From Anaerotruncus sp. G3(2012) (GTDB taxonomy: Bacteria > Bacillota > Clostridia > Oscillospirales > Ruminococcaceae), in assembly GCF_000403395.2 (NCBI RefSeq), contig NZ_KE159658.1:23627-80238 (forward strand): 56,612 bases of DNA. The letters run 5' to 3'. This document shows positions 15,664 to 24,673 of this stretch, one piece after another; position 1 is the stretch's first letter; every line of letters begins with the position of its first letter. The position numbers and the translations under genes were made by a program. The notes under the pieces are model-generated. The model had not been told where the DNA came from. It saw nothing but the letters and a program-made list of their open reading frames with translations, and searched no databases.

Positions 15664-17775
15664 TTATCGATTGTGTTTTTTGGCTTCCATCGCGAGCAGC
15701 GCGTCGCGGCGGGAGAGGTTGATTCTGCCCTGCTGGTCGATCTCGGTGACCTTGACGATCACCTCGTCGCCGACCGCGACCACGTCCTCGACCTTCTCGA
15801 CCCGGCCCATATCCAGCTTGGAGATGTGGACAAGTCCTTCTTTGCCCGGTGCAAGCTCGACGAATGCGCCGAAGTTCATCAGACGGGTGACCTTGCCTTT
15901 ATAGATCGCGCCGACCTCGGGATCGTTGACGATCGTCTCGATGATCGAGATGGCGCGGCGGATACCGTCCGCGCTGGTGGAGGAGACAACCACTGTCCCA
16001 TCATCGTCAATGTCGATCTTGACGCCGCAGTCAGCCGAAATCTTCTGGATCACCTTGCCGCCGGACCCGATCACCTCACGGATTTTGTCCGGATGGATCC
16101 GGATCGACTGCACCTTGGGCGCATATTTTGAAAGCTCAGGCCGCACCTCGGGGATCGCCTTGAGCATGATCTCATTGAGGATATACATACGGGCGGCGTA
16201 GGTCTTTTCAAACGCCTCTTTAATCATATCATAGGTCAGGCCGTCGATCTTGAGGTCCATCTGGATCGCGGTGATGCCGTTTTTGGTGCCGCCGACCTTG
16301 AAGTCCATATCCCCGAAGAAATCCTCAAGTCCCTGGATATCGACCATGGTCATCCAGCGGTCGCCTTCGGTGATGAGGCCGCAGGAGATGCCCGCAACCG
16401 GCTCCTTGATCGGGACGCCCGCATCCATCAGCGCGAGGGTGGAGCCGCAGATCGAACCCTGCGAAGTGGAACCGTTGGAGGAGAGCACCTCCGAGACCAG
16501 GCGGATGGTGTAGGGGAACTCCTCGACCGACGGGATCACCGGCTCGAGCGCGCGCTCGGCCAGAGCGCCGTGGCCGATCTCACGGCGTCCGGGGCCTCTC
16601 GAGGGACGGGTTTCGCCGACCGAATAGGACGGGAAATTGTAGTGGTGGATATAGCGCTTCTGCTCCTGGTCGTCGATACCGTCCAGCTTCTGCGCCTCGC
16701 TGATCGTGCCGAGGGTCGCGATGGTCAGCACCTGGGTCTGGCCGCGGGTGAACATACCCGAGCCGTGGACGCGGGGCAGCAGCGAAACCTCTGCGGCGAG
16801 CGGACGGATCTCGTCCATCTTGCGGCCGTCCACCCGTTTCTGCTCGTCGAGCAGCCAGCGGCGGACAATCTTTTTCTGGAGCTTGTAGAGCACCTCGTCC
16901 AGCACCGCAGGATTTTCGGTTTTTTCGTCGAATGCCGCGTGTACCCGGTCGACAATCGGGGCAAGCCGCTCGTCACGGATTACCTTGTTGTCGGTATCGA
17001 GTGCGAATTTGACATCCTCGGCGCAGAACGCCTCCACCTCGTCGAACAGGTCGTGCGGGACCTCCATCGACTCAAAGGTAAATTTGGGCTTGCCGATCTC
17101 GGCCTGTACCTGCTTGATGAACCGGACCATCTTTTTGATCTCCTCATGGCCCTTGATGATCGCGTCGAGCATAACCTCATTAGAGACCTCGTTCGCGCCC
17201 GCCTCGATCATGCAGATGACATCCTCATTGGCGGCGACGGTGAGGTTGAGGTCGCTCATCCGGCGCTGTTCGGCGTCCGGGCAGACGATGATTTCCCCGT
17301 TCACCAGACCGATATTTGCGCCTGCGATCGGTCCGTTCCAGGGGATATCCGAGATCGAGAGGGCAAATGAGGTACCGATCATGCCGGCAATCTCGGGCAG
17401 ACAGTCGGGATCGACCGACATCACTGTCATAACGACCGAGCAGTCATTGCGCATGTCCTTGGGGAAAAGTGGGCGGATCGGGCGGTCAACCAGGCGGGAA
17501 GCCAGGATCGCCTTATCCGACGGGCGGGATTCCCGCTTGATGAACGAGCCGGGGATCTTCCCGACCGAGTAGAGCTTCTCTTCAAAATCGACCGAGAGGG
17601 GGAAGAAGTCGATCCCCTCGCGCGGCTTGGCGGATGCGGTGACGTTGACGAGCACGACCGTCTCGCCCCAGCGCACCAGCACCGAGCCGTTGGACAGGCC
17701 GCACATCTTGCCGGTCTCGAACGTCATGGGGCGTCCGCCGAACGTGGTTTCATAAATCTTGAAATTTTCAAACAT
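15664..17775 (-). CDS. pnp: Polyribonucleotide nucleotidyltransferase (PNPase)
   Basis: A 703-residue 3'-5' phosphorolytic exoribonuclease of mRNA decay. Domain order is complete: first RNase PH domain (residues ~10-140), helical linker, second RNase PH domain (~310-540, with TSQGSICGSTLALMDAGVP), KH domain (GSGGKVIQKISADCG) and S1 domain (GAIYKGKVTRLMNFGAFVEL). The ATG at 17775 follows GGAGG by 10 nt; an upstream extension has no ribosome site. It sits downstream of rpsO, with a hairpin between, which is the classic bacterial order. Repeat A follows the stop. Confidence 0.96.
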   Translation of the reverse strand: MFENFKIYETTFGGRPMTFETGKMCGLSNGSVLVRWGETVVLVNVTASAKPREGIDFFPLSVDFEEKLYSVGKIPGSFIKRESRPSDKAILASRLVDRPIRPLFPKDMRNDCSVVMTVMSVDPDCLPEIAGMIGTSFALSISDIPWNGPIAGANIGLVNGEIIVCPDAEQRRMSDLNLTVAANEDVICMIEAGANEVSNEVMLDAIIKGHEEIKKMVRFIKQVQAEIGKPKFTFESMEVPHDLFDEVEAFCAEDVKFALDTDNKVIRDERLAPIVDRVHAAFDEKTENPAVLDEVLYKLQKKIVRRWLLDEQKRVDGRKMDEIRPLAAEVSLLPRVHGSGMFTRGQTQVLTIATLGTISEAQKLDGIDDQEQKRYIHHYNFPSYSVGETRPSRGPGRREIGHGALAERALEPVIPSVEEFPYTIRLVSEVLSSNGSTSQGSICGSTLALMDAGVPIKEPVAGISCGLITEGDRWMTMVDIQGLEDFFGDMDFKVGGTKNGITAIQMDLKIDGLTYDMIKEAFEKTYAARMYILNEIMLKAIPEVRPELSKYAPKVQSIRIHPDKIREVIGSGGKVIQKISADCGVKIDIDDDGTVVVSSTSADGIRRAISIIETIVNDPEVGAIYKGKVTRLMNFGAFVELAPGKEGLVHISKLDMGRVEKVEDVVAVGDEVIVKVTEIDQQGRINLSRRDALLAMEAKKHNR

Positions 17776-17930
17776 GTTACAGTTTCCTCCGTTTCCATTC
17801 TTCAAAATTTTCACGGAGCCGGGAACTCTTTAGCAAGTATCTCAACATGCCGGAGCGGTTCCGGGATGCTCAGATAACTGCTAAAAGTGTCGCCGCGGCC
17901 CCGTCGTTTCTGGGCTGTGGGATACGCACA

Positions 17931-17961
17931 GGAAGGCAGACGGTCGATCCGCCTGCCTTCC
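17931..17961 (-). other. rpsO-pnp intergenic hairpin
   Basis: A 13-bp stem with one mismatch (GGAAGGCAGaCGG / CCGcCTGCCTTCC) lies just after the rpsO stop. No T-run follows, so it may be a weak terminator or an endonuclease processing site. In E. coli RNase III cuts a hairpin here and PNPase uses it for autoregulation; a similar use here is inference. Confidence 0.5.
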
Positions 17962-17972
17962 CTCCATTTCTG

Positions 17973-18239
17973 TTACTTACGCAGACCCAGCTTCGCAATC
18001 AGTGCGCGATAGCGGTTGATGTCCTTTTTCGCAAGATAGCTCAGCATATTCCGTCTTTTACCGACCATCTTCAGCAGACCGCGGTTGCTGTGGTGGTCCT
18101 TCGGGTGAAGTTTGCAGTGGGCGGTCAGGTCATTGATCCGTTTGGTCAGGATCGCGATCTGTACCTCCGGCGAGCCGGTGTCGTTTTCATGCTGTTTGTT
18201 TGCAAGAATAACTTCCTGCTTTTCTTCTTTGCGCATCAT
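17973..18239 (-). CDS. rpsO: 30S ribosomal protein S15
   Basis: An 88-residue protein, the standard S15 length, that binds 16S rRNA helices 20-22 early in 30S assembly. It contains the family blocks [43 protein letters not shown] and [12 protein letters not shown]. The ATG at 18239 follows GAGGTG by 9 nt. Transcribed toward pnp from a strong promoter with a leader of about 110 nt. Confidence 0.97.
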   Translation of the reverse strand: MMRKEEKQEVILANKQHENDTGSPEVQIAILTKRINDLTAHCKLHPKDHHSNRGLLKMVGKRRNMLSYLAKKDINRYRALIAKLGLRK

Positions 18240-18578
18240 GGCTGTTGTCACCTCAGATTAAAATTTCGTCCGCTTTCTCAGGGGCAGGCGGGTGATTTCC
18301 CTGCCTGAAGCAGGCTTGCAGTCCTGTCTCCGGGAAATGGCCGTTTCGAAGGATCATTATACCATAGTTTAGGCAGCTTGTAAAGCATCCATACAGGCCT
18401 TTTTGTGGATTTGTGGGTAAAAACGAGGAAAACAGTGGATTCCAACGACCGGATTCGTATTTTAAGGACGCTCTCCAGGCCTGCTTTTCCCTTTAGAGGG
18501 AATTTTTTCGTCTGAAACATCTTTTGGCATCCTTCTGGAGACAACGAAAGAACCGCGGACAAGACATCCGATGGCGGC
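18240..18578 (-). other. rpsO leader and upstream intergenic region
   Basis: The first ~110 nt form the rpsO mRNA leader, containing a GCCTG-aag-CAGGC hairpin (18303-18315) that could take part in S15 autoregulation. From 18385 to 18578, before the end of the SGNH gene, I see no gene, only a small CCCT-ttag-AGGG hairpin followed by six T's on the plus strand (18491-18510). Confidence 0.4.
18356..18384 (-). promoter_or_regulatory. Sigma-A promoter of rpsO-pnp
   Basis: On the minus strand TTTACA (18384-18379), exactly 17 bp, TATAAT (18361-18356). Start predicted near 18349. Confidence 0.8.
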
Positions 18579-19361
18579 TCAGCCCCGCTCCCAGACTCCG
18601 ATCCGTCCCGGCAGACGGTCACCTGGCCGGTCGGGGGCCGGTTTCCGGCTGGGTTCGGACTCGGTGATGAAGGGGAGGACCTTCTCCTGCCAGACCGCAT
18701 ACCCTTCCTTGCTCAGATGCAGCCCGTCGAGCTGGTAGTCATACGCGAGCTGCCAGGAGGACTGGTCGAGCATGGGGAAAAACAGGTCGATGTATTCCAA
18801 CCCTCGCTCCTCCGCCATCTGCCGGATCGAGCGGTTGACCTGTTCGAGCAGCCGGTTATCCGGCAGGGTGCGTATATCGGTTCGGACCGGCAGCAGGCTC
18901 TGGACATAGATGCGGGTTTCGGGCATCGCCTGCTGAAGCCGGTCGAGCAGCCCTGCATAATCTGCACAAACCTCCCTGGGGGCGCGCTCACTGAGGTCAT
19001 TGATCCCGACCAGCAGAAAGAGTTTCCGAGGCCGCAGGGCAACGACCTGGTCCAGCCGGGCTTCCAGACCGGCGATCCGATCGCCGTCGATCCCGCGGTT
19101 GGCGATTTTCAGCGTCTGGGAAAGGGCCTGCCAATCCCCCCGGTAGGTCAGGCTGTCCCCGAAAAAGACAAGATCCGCGGTTTCCCCGCGCGGCTCATAT
19201 TCCTTCAGCATTTGGGCATATCCCTGTGCATAGCTTTCCCCCCGTGTTTGTGCCAGCTGATCCAGATAGAACGCCTTGTCCGGGTCCGCATGGCGCACCC
19301 CGTAGGCGGTCAGGGACAGCGCTGCGCAAACAAGCAGGGCGGCTGCCGCTCCCCATCGCAA
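18579..19361 (-). CDS. SGNH/GDSL-family esterase-like protein
   Basis: About 260 residues with an N-terminal membrane anchor or signal (ALLVCAALSLTAYG) and an SGNH hydrolase domain: block I FFGDSLTYRGDW with the nucleophile Ser, block II Gly in NRGIDGDRIAGL, block III GINDL and block V DGLHLS with the Asp-His pair. The family deacylates lipids or glycans; the substrate is unknown, but an extracytoplasmic cell-wall or glycan ester is plausible. The start is probably the TTG at 19361, 6 nt after GGAGGG; the upstream GTG at 19379 precedes that site. Confidence 0.85.
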   Translation of the reverse strand: MRWGAAAALLVCAALSLTAYGVRHADPDKAFYLDQLAQTRGESYAQGYAQMLKEYEPRGETADLVFFGDSLTYRGDWQALSQTLKIANRGIDGDRIAGLEARLDQVVALRPRKLFLLVGINDLSERAPREVCADYAGLLDRLQQAMPETRIYVQSLLPVRTDIRTLPDNRLLEQVNRSIRQMAEERGLEYIDLFFPMLDQSSWQLAYDYQLDGLHLSKEGYAVWQEKVLPFITESEPSRKPAPDRPGDRLPGRIGVWERG

Positions 19362-19410
19362 AAAAATCCCTCCATTCACATCTTTCGACCGGATTCGACT
19401 TTGAACCCTG

Positions 19411-19433
19411 AAAAAAATCCCCTCCCAGAGGGG
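19411..19433 (-). terminator. Terminator of the pyridoxal kinase gene
   Basis: On the minus strand a CCCCT/AGGGG stem is followed by ATTTTTTT, just after the stop codon. Confidence 0.6.
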
Positions 19434-19445
19434 CCGGATAGGTGC

Positions 19446-20309
19446 TTACAAAAGCTGATAGTTGGTGAGAACCTCGCGATGGGTCAGCCATCCGAGGCAT
19501 TTTTCCAGCATCACCCCATAGCGGGTGTCGGTTCCATAGCTGAAAGTGGTCTTGATCGCCAGTTCGACAAAGCAGGTTGCCCGGTCCATTGCCATGGGGA
19601 AGCTGTCCCCGGTGAGCATCGCGCCGGTGAGCACGCTCGCGAAGATGTCCCCTGTGCCGGGATAGGAGGTCGGCACATAGTCGTAGTTTACACACCAGTA
19701 GGCGTTCTGACGGCGGTCATAGCCCACGTTGGCGCACTCGCCGGAAGCCAGCTCCGCCCCGGTAATCACCACATACCGCGGCCCAAGCTCGGAGAGCCGC
19801 GCCATCATGCTTTTAAGCTGCTGGCGGGTGAGCGGCTCGTGACGGTAGGTCTCCCCCAAGAGCAGGTACGCCTCGGTCAGATTCGGGGTGATGACCGCTG
19901 CCGACTGTACCAGAAGGCGGATCTGCTCTACCAGTTCAGGGGTATAGGTGCGGTAGAGCTTGCCATGATCCCCCATCACCGGGTCCACCACCGCAAGCGC
20001 GTCCGGATAGGCGGAGATGAAGGATTTCATGTCGCCCGCCTGGGAGGGCCTGGAGAGGAATCCTGAATAGATGCCCTCCAGATCGACCGACAGCCGCTGG
20101 TAGTGCTCGACGGTGGGATAGATATAGTCGGAGAGGTCGCGGTGCACCAGCTCGCCAAGCCCGCCGGTGTGGGTGGACATGACCGCAGTAGGGATCGGGC
20201 AGACCTGCACGCCCATCGCGGATAGGGTGGGGATCACCACTGCGAGCGAGCTGCGCCCAAACCCGGCCAGCGCGTGGATTGCCGCGACTCTCGGCGGACG
20301 GTTGTTCAT
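19446..20309 (-). CDS. pdxY: Pyridoxal/pyridoxamine kinase
   Basis: A 287-residue ribokinase-like enzyme that phosphorylates B6 vitamers for PLP salvage. Motifs: the N-terminal substrate block VAAIHALAGFGRSSL, PTAVMSTHTGG, DPVMGDHGKLY, ITPNLTEAYLLLG and the anion-hole block SYPGTGDIFASVLTGAML. The sequence is of the Clostridial PdxK/PdxY type. The start is ATG 20309 with GGTG 7 nt upstream; the frame is open a further 19 codons without a ribosome site. It is transcribed alone, divergent from the small protein at 20480. Confidence 0.88.
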   Translation of the reverse strand: MNNRPPRVAAIHALAGFGRSSLAVVIPTLSAMGVQVCPIPTAVMSTHTGGLGELVHRDLSDYIYPTVEHYQRLSVDLEGIYSGFLSRPSQAGDMKSFISAYPDALAVVDPVMGDHGKLYRTYTPELVEQIRLLVQSAAVITPNLTEAYLLLGETYRHEPLTRQQLKSMMARLSELGPRYVVITGAELASGECANVGYDRRQNAYWCVNYDYVPTSYPGTGDIFASVLTGAMLTGDSFPMAMDRATCFVELAIKTTFSYGTDTRYGVMLEKCLGWLTHREVLTNYQLL

Positions 20310-20383
20310 AAGCGGACACCTGCACTTTCCTCGGTTTTGAAAAGATTCTGGAAATTTGTTTTTCATCGGTACAGCCTGTAGAT

Positions 20384-20405
20384 TTGCCCTGCGAACCGGG
20401 CAAAC
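20384..20405. promoter_or_regulatory. Inverted repeat in a divergent promoter region
   Basis: TTTGCCC-TGCGAACC-GGGCAAA lies between the divergent pyridoxal kinase and small-protein genes. It could be an operator or the start of a leader hairpin; no clear -10 boxes accompany it. Confidence 0.3.
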
Positions 20406-20479
20406 TAGTTCAGGCGGATTCCGCCCGGGCCGACCGGAAAGGGAAGCTCTGAAACATTGAAATAGGGAGGTGGATCAGG

Positions 20480-20662
20480 ATGAACAAAGCAGCTACCACA
20501 GCGATGACCGGTGTTGCGGTTGCGATGGCAGCGGGGACTGCGGCATATATGCTCTCCGGACATGGCAAAAACAGCACCGGCAAAAAGCTCAAACGCAACG
20601 CAACCAAGGCGGTCAAGACGCTTGGGAACGTGCTGGACAGCGTGGAATATCTCATGCATTGA
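20480..20662 (+). CDS. Small conserved protein (60 residues)
   Basis: A 60-residue basic protein with an Ala/Met-rich hydrophobic N-terminal half (TAMTGVAVAMAAGTAAYML) and a Lys-rich C-terminal half that looks amphipathic. It has an excellent ribosome site (GGGAGG, 9 nt before the ATG) and a dedicated terminator, so it is clearly expressed. It resembles the many short, uncharacterised YtxH-like or envelope-associated proteins of Clostridia; no function can be given. Confidence 0.75.
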   Translation: MNKAATTAMTGVAVAMAAGTAAYMLSGHGKNSTGKKLKRNATKAVKTLGNVLDSVEYLMH

Positions 20663-20666
20663 GCGG

Positions 20667-20704
20667 GAAGGGAGGCTTTCGGCTGCGAAAGGCTCCCTTC
20701 TTTA
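20667..20704 (+). terminator. Terminator of the small-protein gene
   Basis: A 15-bp stem with one mismatch (GAAGGGAGgCTTTCG) and GCTG loop follows 4 nt after the stop and ends in TTCTTTA. Confidence 0.75.
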
Positions 20705-20758
20705 TATGTTCGGCGCAGCGGGCGCCGTCCCTTTACAAAAGGAACGGCGGGCAAGCGA

Positions 20759-22171
20759 TTAAATCCCGATCTGGCCTTCGGGCAGAACCCGGCGGCTGGA
20801 AGGCTCTCTGCGCATTGCGAGCGAGAGCAGGAACGAGACCGGCCCGAGCCTGCCCATATACATCAGCAGGATGAGCAGCCCGCGTGAAACCGGGCTTGCG
20901 GCGCCGGTCACCCCCACCGAGATTCCGACCGTCGCAAAAGCGGAAACACTCTCGTAAAACGCGTCAATCCCGCTGATCTCGGCAGCCCCGTCGGTGAGCA
21001 TCACACAGGCCGCGCTCATCGCGACCGCAGACAGCCCCATCAGTACGACCGCCAGCGATTTGTAGACCGTCCCGTGGTCCAGCCGCCGCCGGAAGACGAC
21101 GACCTCCTCATCCCCGCGGGCAACCGAGCAGACGGTCGCAGCCAGGACAACCGCAGTCGTACATTTGATGCCTCCCCCGGTCGAGCTGGGTGCAGCGCCG
21201 ATAAACATGAACAGTGCGGAGAGGACCTTGGTGCTTCCCCGCATCAGGTCGCAGGGGAACGAGTTGAACCCTGCGGTGCGGCAGGTCACCGAATAGAACC
21301 AGGCGGCTCCCAGGCGCTGCGCGTTGTTTGGCAGTGCGCCGAGAGTGGCCGGGTTGGTCCACTCACAGGCCAGCGTCATGAGCATACCGGACAGGAGCAG
21401 GATGCCGGTTGCCGCCAGCACCACCCGGGTGTGGAGCAGCAGGGTGCGGGTGCGGCGGTACTGGAACAGGTCGTAATAGACCACAAAACCAAGCCCGCCG
21501 GCAATAATCAGCGCGCTGACCGTCCCCATGATCAACGGGTTTCCGTTATAGTTGGTGAGCGAAGAGAACAGACCCTGACCGCCGAACAGGTCAAAGCCCG
21601 CATTGCAGAATGCCGAAACCGCGGTAAAGATCGAAAAAAAGATGCCTTGCGCACCGTACTGCGGCACCAGCGCGATCATCAGCAGGAGTGCGCCGGCCCC
21701 CTCCGCAGCGAGCGCGCCGCCCACCACCAGCCGGAGCAGCGGACGTATGGTGAATTCCTGCGTACCGATAGATTCGCGCGCGAGGTCGAGGTTTCGGCGT
21801 TCCAGCCGCCGGCCGACCGCCATGGAAAAAAAGCTGGTCATCGTCACCAGCCCGAGGCCGCCGGTCTGGATCAGCAGCAGAATCACACACTGTCCGAATC
21901 CGGTCCAATGGGTGTAAGTATCATAGATTACCAGCCCGGTGACACAGGTTGCCGAGGTGGCGGTGAACAGGCAGTCGAGCAGCGGGGTCCAGCTGCCATC
22001 CCGGCTGGAGGCCGGCAGCATCAGCAGGAAAGTCCCGATGAGGATCACCATTGCAAAGCTGACCGCGATGATCCGGGCCGGAAACCGGAAGAGGAACCGG
22101 AACCGCGCCTCCTTCCGTCCGCGCCCAAACGGCTCCGGGCGGGAGATGCGGACCGGGAACGACCCGGTCAC
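20759..22171 (-). CDS. TrkH/KtrB-family potassium transporter subunit
   Basis: A 470-residue membrane protein of the TrkH/KtrB superfamily, with four pore-loop repeats. The first filter region FTATSATCVTGL is plain, followed by QTGGLGLVTMTSFFSM, CNAGFDLFGG, the third loop region TCRTAGFNSFPC and ATVGISVGVTG. It forms the pore of a K+ uptake system that normally needs a cytoplasmic TrkA/KtrA ring; none is encoded nearby. The GTG start overlaps the Nudix stop by 4 nt (GTGA), giving translational coupling, though the AAGGGAG site is unusually close (2 nt). Confidence 0.9.
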   Translation of the reverse strand: MTGSFPVRISRPEPFGRGRKEARFRFLFRFPARIIAVSFAMVILIGTFLLMLPASSRDGSWTPLLDCLFTATSATCVTGLVIYDTYTHWTGFGQCVILLLIQTGGLGLVTMTSFFSMAVGRRLERRNLDLARESIGTQEFTIRPLLRLVVGGALAAEGAGALLLMIALVPQYGAQGIFFSIFTAVSAFCNAGFDLFGGQGLFSSLTNYNGNPLIMGTVSALIIAGGLGFVVYYDLFQYRRTRTLLLHTRVVLAATGILLLSGMLMTLACEWTNPATLGALPNNAQRLGAAWFYSVTCRTAGFNSFPCDLMRGSTKVLSALFMFIGAAPSSTGGGIKCTTAVVLAATVCSVARGDEEVVVFRRRLDHGTVYKSLAVVLMGLSAVAMSAACVMLTDGAAEISGIDAFYESVSAFATVGISVGVTGAASPVSRGLLILLMYMGRLGPVSFLLSLAMRREPSSRRVLPEGQIGI

Positions 22172-22590
22172 GGCTCCCTTTTGACCGTGAGAAACCGCTT
22201 GGCTTCCCGGATCAGGTTTTTGTCATTGCGGAAGGTGACCAGCCCGTCCGCCTCATCCAGCAGGCACCAGCGGTAGTCGCTGATCTCCTCCTCCTGTTTG
22301 GTGACAGTGTCATCCGCTTCCGGGCTTGCCAGAAAATAAACCACCTGCTTTTTGACATGCGGCTTGGGAAAATATTCAACACTCTGCCGGAACCCGTCCA
22401 TCAGGCGCACATCCAGCCCGGTCTCCTCCTTGATCTCCCGCAGAGCGGTTTGCAGCTCGTTTTCTCCCGATTCGACATGCCCCTTGGGGAAAGACCAGTG
22501 GCCGCCGCTTTTATGCTTAATCAGCAAAAGCTCATATTTTTCCTTTCGTTTGCGGTAGACCAGCGCACCGCACGATTTTTCACGCAACAT
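22168..22590 (-). CDS. Nudix hydrolase
   Basis: A 140-residue Nudix enzyme. The complete Nudix box runs from GHVESGENE through REIKEETGL (about residues 37-59) and binds the catalytic Mg2+. The N-terminus (SCGALVYRKRKEKYELLLIKH) and small size suggest an Ap4A-hydrolase-like or general nucleotide-cleaning member; the substrate cannot be set from sequence. AAGGA precedes the ATG. It is translationally coupled to the downstream TrkH gene, an odd pairing that may be only organisational. Confidence 0.9.
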   Translation of the reverse strand: MLREKSCGALVYRKRKEKYELLLIKHKSGGHWSFPKGHVESGENELQTALREIKEETGLDVRLMDGFRQSVEYFPKPHVKKQVVYFLASPEADDTVTKQEEEISDYRWCLLDEADGLVTFRNDKNLIREAKRFLTVKREP

Positions 22591-22815
22591 TTTAATCGTC
22601 CTTCCTGCCGCGGCGCCGGACCGCGCCGCATGCCTCCTGTGTGCAGAACACGAAATTATGCTGTTCAGGGCCTGTACGGAACCCTTCCGGAGCGGTAAAA
22701 AAACCGGCTGACCATTGTAGATGCGGGTCCGAAATACAGGGCTTTTAATAATATACCACGTTTGGGGCCGGTTTAAAAGTAGTATTTTCTGTTTTTTGCA
22801 GAGCGCAGCCAGCGC

Positions 22816-23244
22816 TTAAAACCACATTGGCTCTGCGCCCTGAAAATGTGGCGCCGGGCCATTCTGATAGGGGTCGTAGCGGTTTTCGTTGCAGCCAAAC
22901 TCCTTCAAAAAGCGGATTTTGCAGTCTGCCGTCCATTGGATCAGCGATATTCCATCAAAGGACTCTGTCCTCCCGCCATCCACAGTATTTTTAAAATACC
23001 ATTCCACAACCGTTTGCTCCCCCTTGTGGAAAAACTGCCTGATCTCCCATTGCAGAACGGTCCCGCGTGTGTTCCACTCGTCGAACCAGAGCCTGATTTT
23101 TTCGATCCCGTGGTATTCGGGCCCCCAGCTTTCGATGTAAACCGCGTGCTCGTCAAAAATCGCTTCGATCCCCACATTGCTTTTTTGGAGCCACATCGCA
23201 AACCATGACCGTATGACAGCCTCCCGTTTATCGGTTTTATCCAT
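22816..23244 (-). CDS. SnoaL-like (NTF2-fold) protein
   Basis: A 142-residue protein of the NTF2-like/SnoaL-like class: REAVIRSWFAMW, the first strand region IFDEHAVYIESWGPEYHG, the DEWN region and VEWYFKNTVDG, then FDGISLIQW. This cone-shaped fold serves as a small-molecule enzyme or binding protein; in bacteria most members are uncharacterised. The C-terminus continues past the usual domain with NRYDPYQNGPAPHFQGAEP. Single gene with its own weak promoter. Confidence 0.8.
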   Translation of the reverse strand: MDKTDKREAVIRSWFAMWLQKSNVGIEAIFDEHAVYIESWGPEYHGIEKIRLWFDEWNTRGTVLQWEIRQFFHKGEQTVVEWYFKNTVDGGRTESFDGISLIQWTADCKIRFLKEFGCNENRYDPYQNGPAPHFQGAEPMWF

Positions 23245-23319
23245 AGAGCGCTCCTTTCAAGATGCCGCGTACAGGGCACCTGTATTCAGCTATTTTCCAG
23301 ACCGGCGCTGAATAAAATG

Positions 23320-23349
23320 ATTATAGCATACGCGGCGGGATACGCGCAA
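23320..23349 (-). promoter_or_regulatory. Extended -10 promoter of the SnoaL-like gene
   Basis: On the minus strand TGCTATAAT (extended -10; hexamer 23325-23320), with only a poor -35 (TTGCGC, 18 bp upstream). Confidence 0.45.
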
Positions 23350-23448
23350 GGGACCGCCCTGCCCGGCTCATAGAGTGCTGTTCAGCAGTGAGATGTCCCC
23401 CCTTCGGGAAGGCAGGCTGTACATCAGCCGATTTTTTAAAATTTTATC

Positions 23449-23477
23449 TCCACAAACAGGGATATTTGTGCTATACT
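23449..23477 (+). promoter_or_regulatory. Extended -10 promoter of the sortase gene
   Basis: TCCACA (23449-23454), 17 bp, TATACT (23472-23477) preceded by TGC as an extended -10. It lies about 40 bp before the ATG at 23518. Confidence 0.5.
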
Positions 23478-23517
23478 GTTTTTGTTCCAACAATTTTCTG
23501 ATAAAAAGAGGGTCTGT

Positions 23518-24642
23518 ATGAATCTGCTTCGTAAACTGCTGCGTGGAATCTACTATTTCTGCGTAGGCATCAAAACCGCATGTTCCGATCTGATCGAATG
23601 GTACACCTCCAACAAGAATATCCCCCGCCCCCTGCGAAACCGGGCGTCCTTGCTGGTGCTCCTGCTGGCCGTGGCCGCTGGCGGTTGGGGTCTGGCTTCG
23701 ATGCTGGGAAGCGGTGGCATTGAGGGGCGTCAGGTCTCCGCAAAACCGGATGAAACTTCGAGCAGCCAGGAAGAGCCTGCATCTTCCTCCACGCCGGAAC
23801 AGTCGGAACCGGAGGAGTCCACGCCGGAGCCCGAGCCGGAGGAAGACAGTTCCTCCGAGCCGGCAGAGCAGGCGGAAAAGGTTGACGCGGTTGCAGCTGC
23901 GACACGGTATCAGCCGATTACCGCTGAAAAATTGTCCGCCACGATCACCGAGCGGGTAAATCAATATTATGAAGCAGGTATCGTATCCAATGAGGGAGGC
24001 GGCTCCGCCGGTGCGGGAGTTGTCTACACCCCGCCTGCATCGGGCGACATCGCGGCATGGAAGGCGATCAACCCGGATGTACGGGGGTGGATTTCGATTT
24101 CCAATACCAACATCAGCTATCCGGTGGTTGTGGGGCCGTATACCGATTACTATACCCATCGGGACGTCTATAAAAATGCAAGCCGCAACGGGTGCATCTG
24201 GTTCGATTCGGATACCCGGTTCGATTCCAAGGGGGAAATCCTCTCGCAGAATGCGGTGATCTACGGCCATAACTGGACCAACTGCTGGAGGCCGGTCAAT
24301 ATCGGGAATCCGAACGACGTGATGTTCGCACAGCTTGCGGCATACGACAATGCTGCATTTGCCGCCGCCAACCCGTATATCCGGGTTACCACCCAGGGCG
24401 GAGACCACCTTTATCAGGTGTTTAGCGTCTTTTACACTACGCTCGATTTTGCCTACAATTATGCGGACGGTTCGACCATCCCGGGGATCATCAGCACCGC
24501 GAAAGCTAAGAGCATCCACAACTTCAATGTCTCGGTCGGCTCGAGCGACCAGTTTATCACCCTGTCGACCTGTACCCGGATCCTGGGGCAGCAGCTGGGT
24601 GAGAACCAGCGGTTTGTGGTGATGGCGAAGAAGATTTCCTAA
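23518..24642 (+). CDS. Class B-type sortase
   Basis: A 374-residue membrane-anchored transpeptidase. After a basic cytoplasmic head and one membrane segment (LLVLLLAVAAGGWGLASML) comes a Ser/Pro/Glu-rich linker, then the sortase barrel (WISISNTNISYPVV onward). The catalytic triad is visible: His251 in VIYGHNW, Cys352 in TLSTCTR and Arg365 in ENQRFVVMAK. It joins surface proteins to the wall or builds spore/pilus structures; no LPXTG-type substrate is next to it. The start at 23518 uses AGAGGG; an upstream TTG does not. The next gene follows at 31 nt. Confidence 0.92.
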   Translation: MNLLRKLLRGIYYFCVGIKTACSDLIEWYTSNKNIPRPLRNRASLLVLLLAVAAGGWGLASMLGSGGIEGRQVSAKPDETSSSQEEPASSSTPEQSEPEESTPEPEPEEDSSSEPAEQAEKVDAVAAATRYQPITAEKLSATITERVNQYYEAGIVSNEGGGSAGAGVVYTPPASGDIAAWKAINPDVRGWISISNTNISYPVVVGPYTDYYTHRDVYKNASRNGCIWFDSDTRFDSKGEILSQNAVIYGHNWTNCWRPVNIGNPNDVMFAQLAAYDNAAFAAANPYIRVTTQGGDHLYQVFSVFYTTLDFAYNYADGSTIPGIISTAKAKSIHNFNVSVGSSDQFITLSTCTRILGQQLGENQRFVVMAKKIS

Positions 24643-24673
24643 TCCGGCGTATTTCCCACAGGAGAACAAAACC

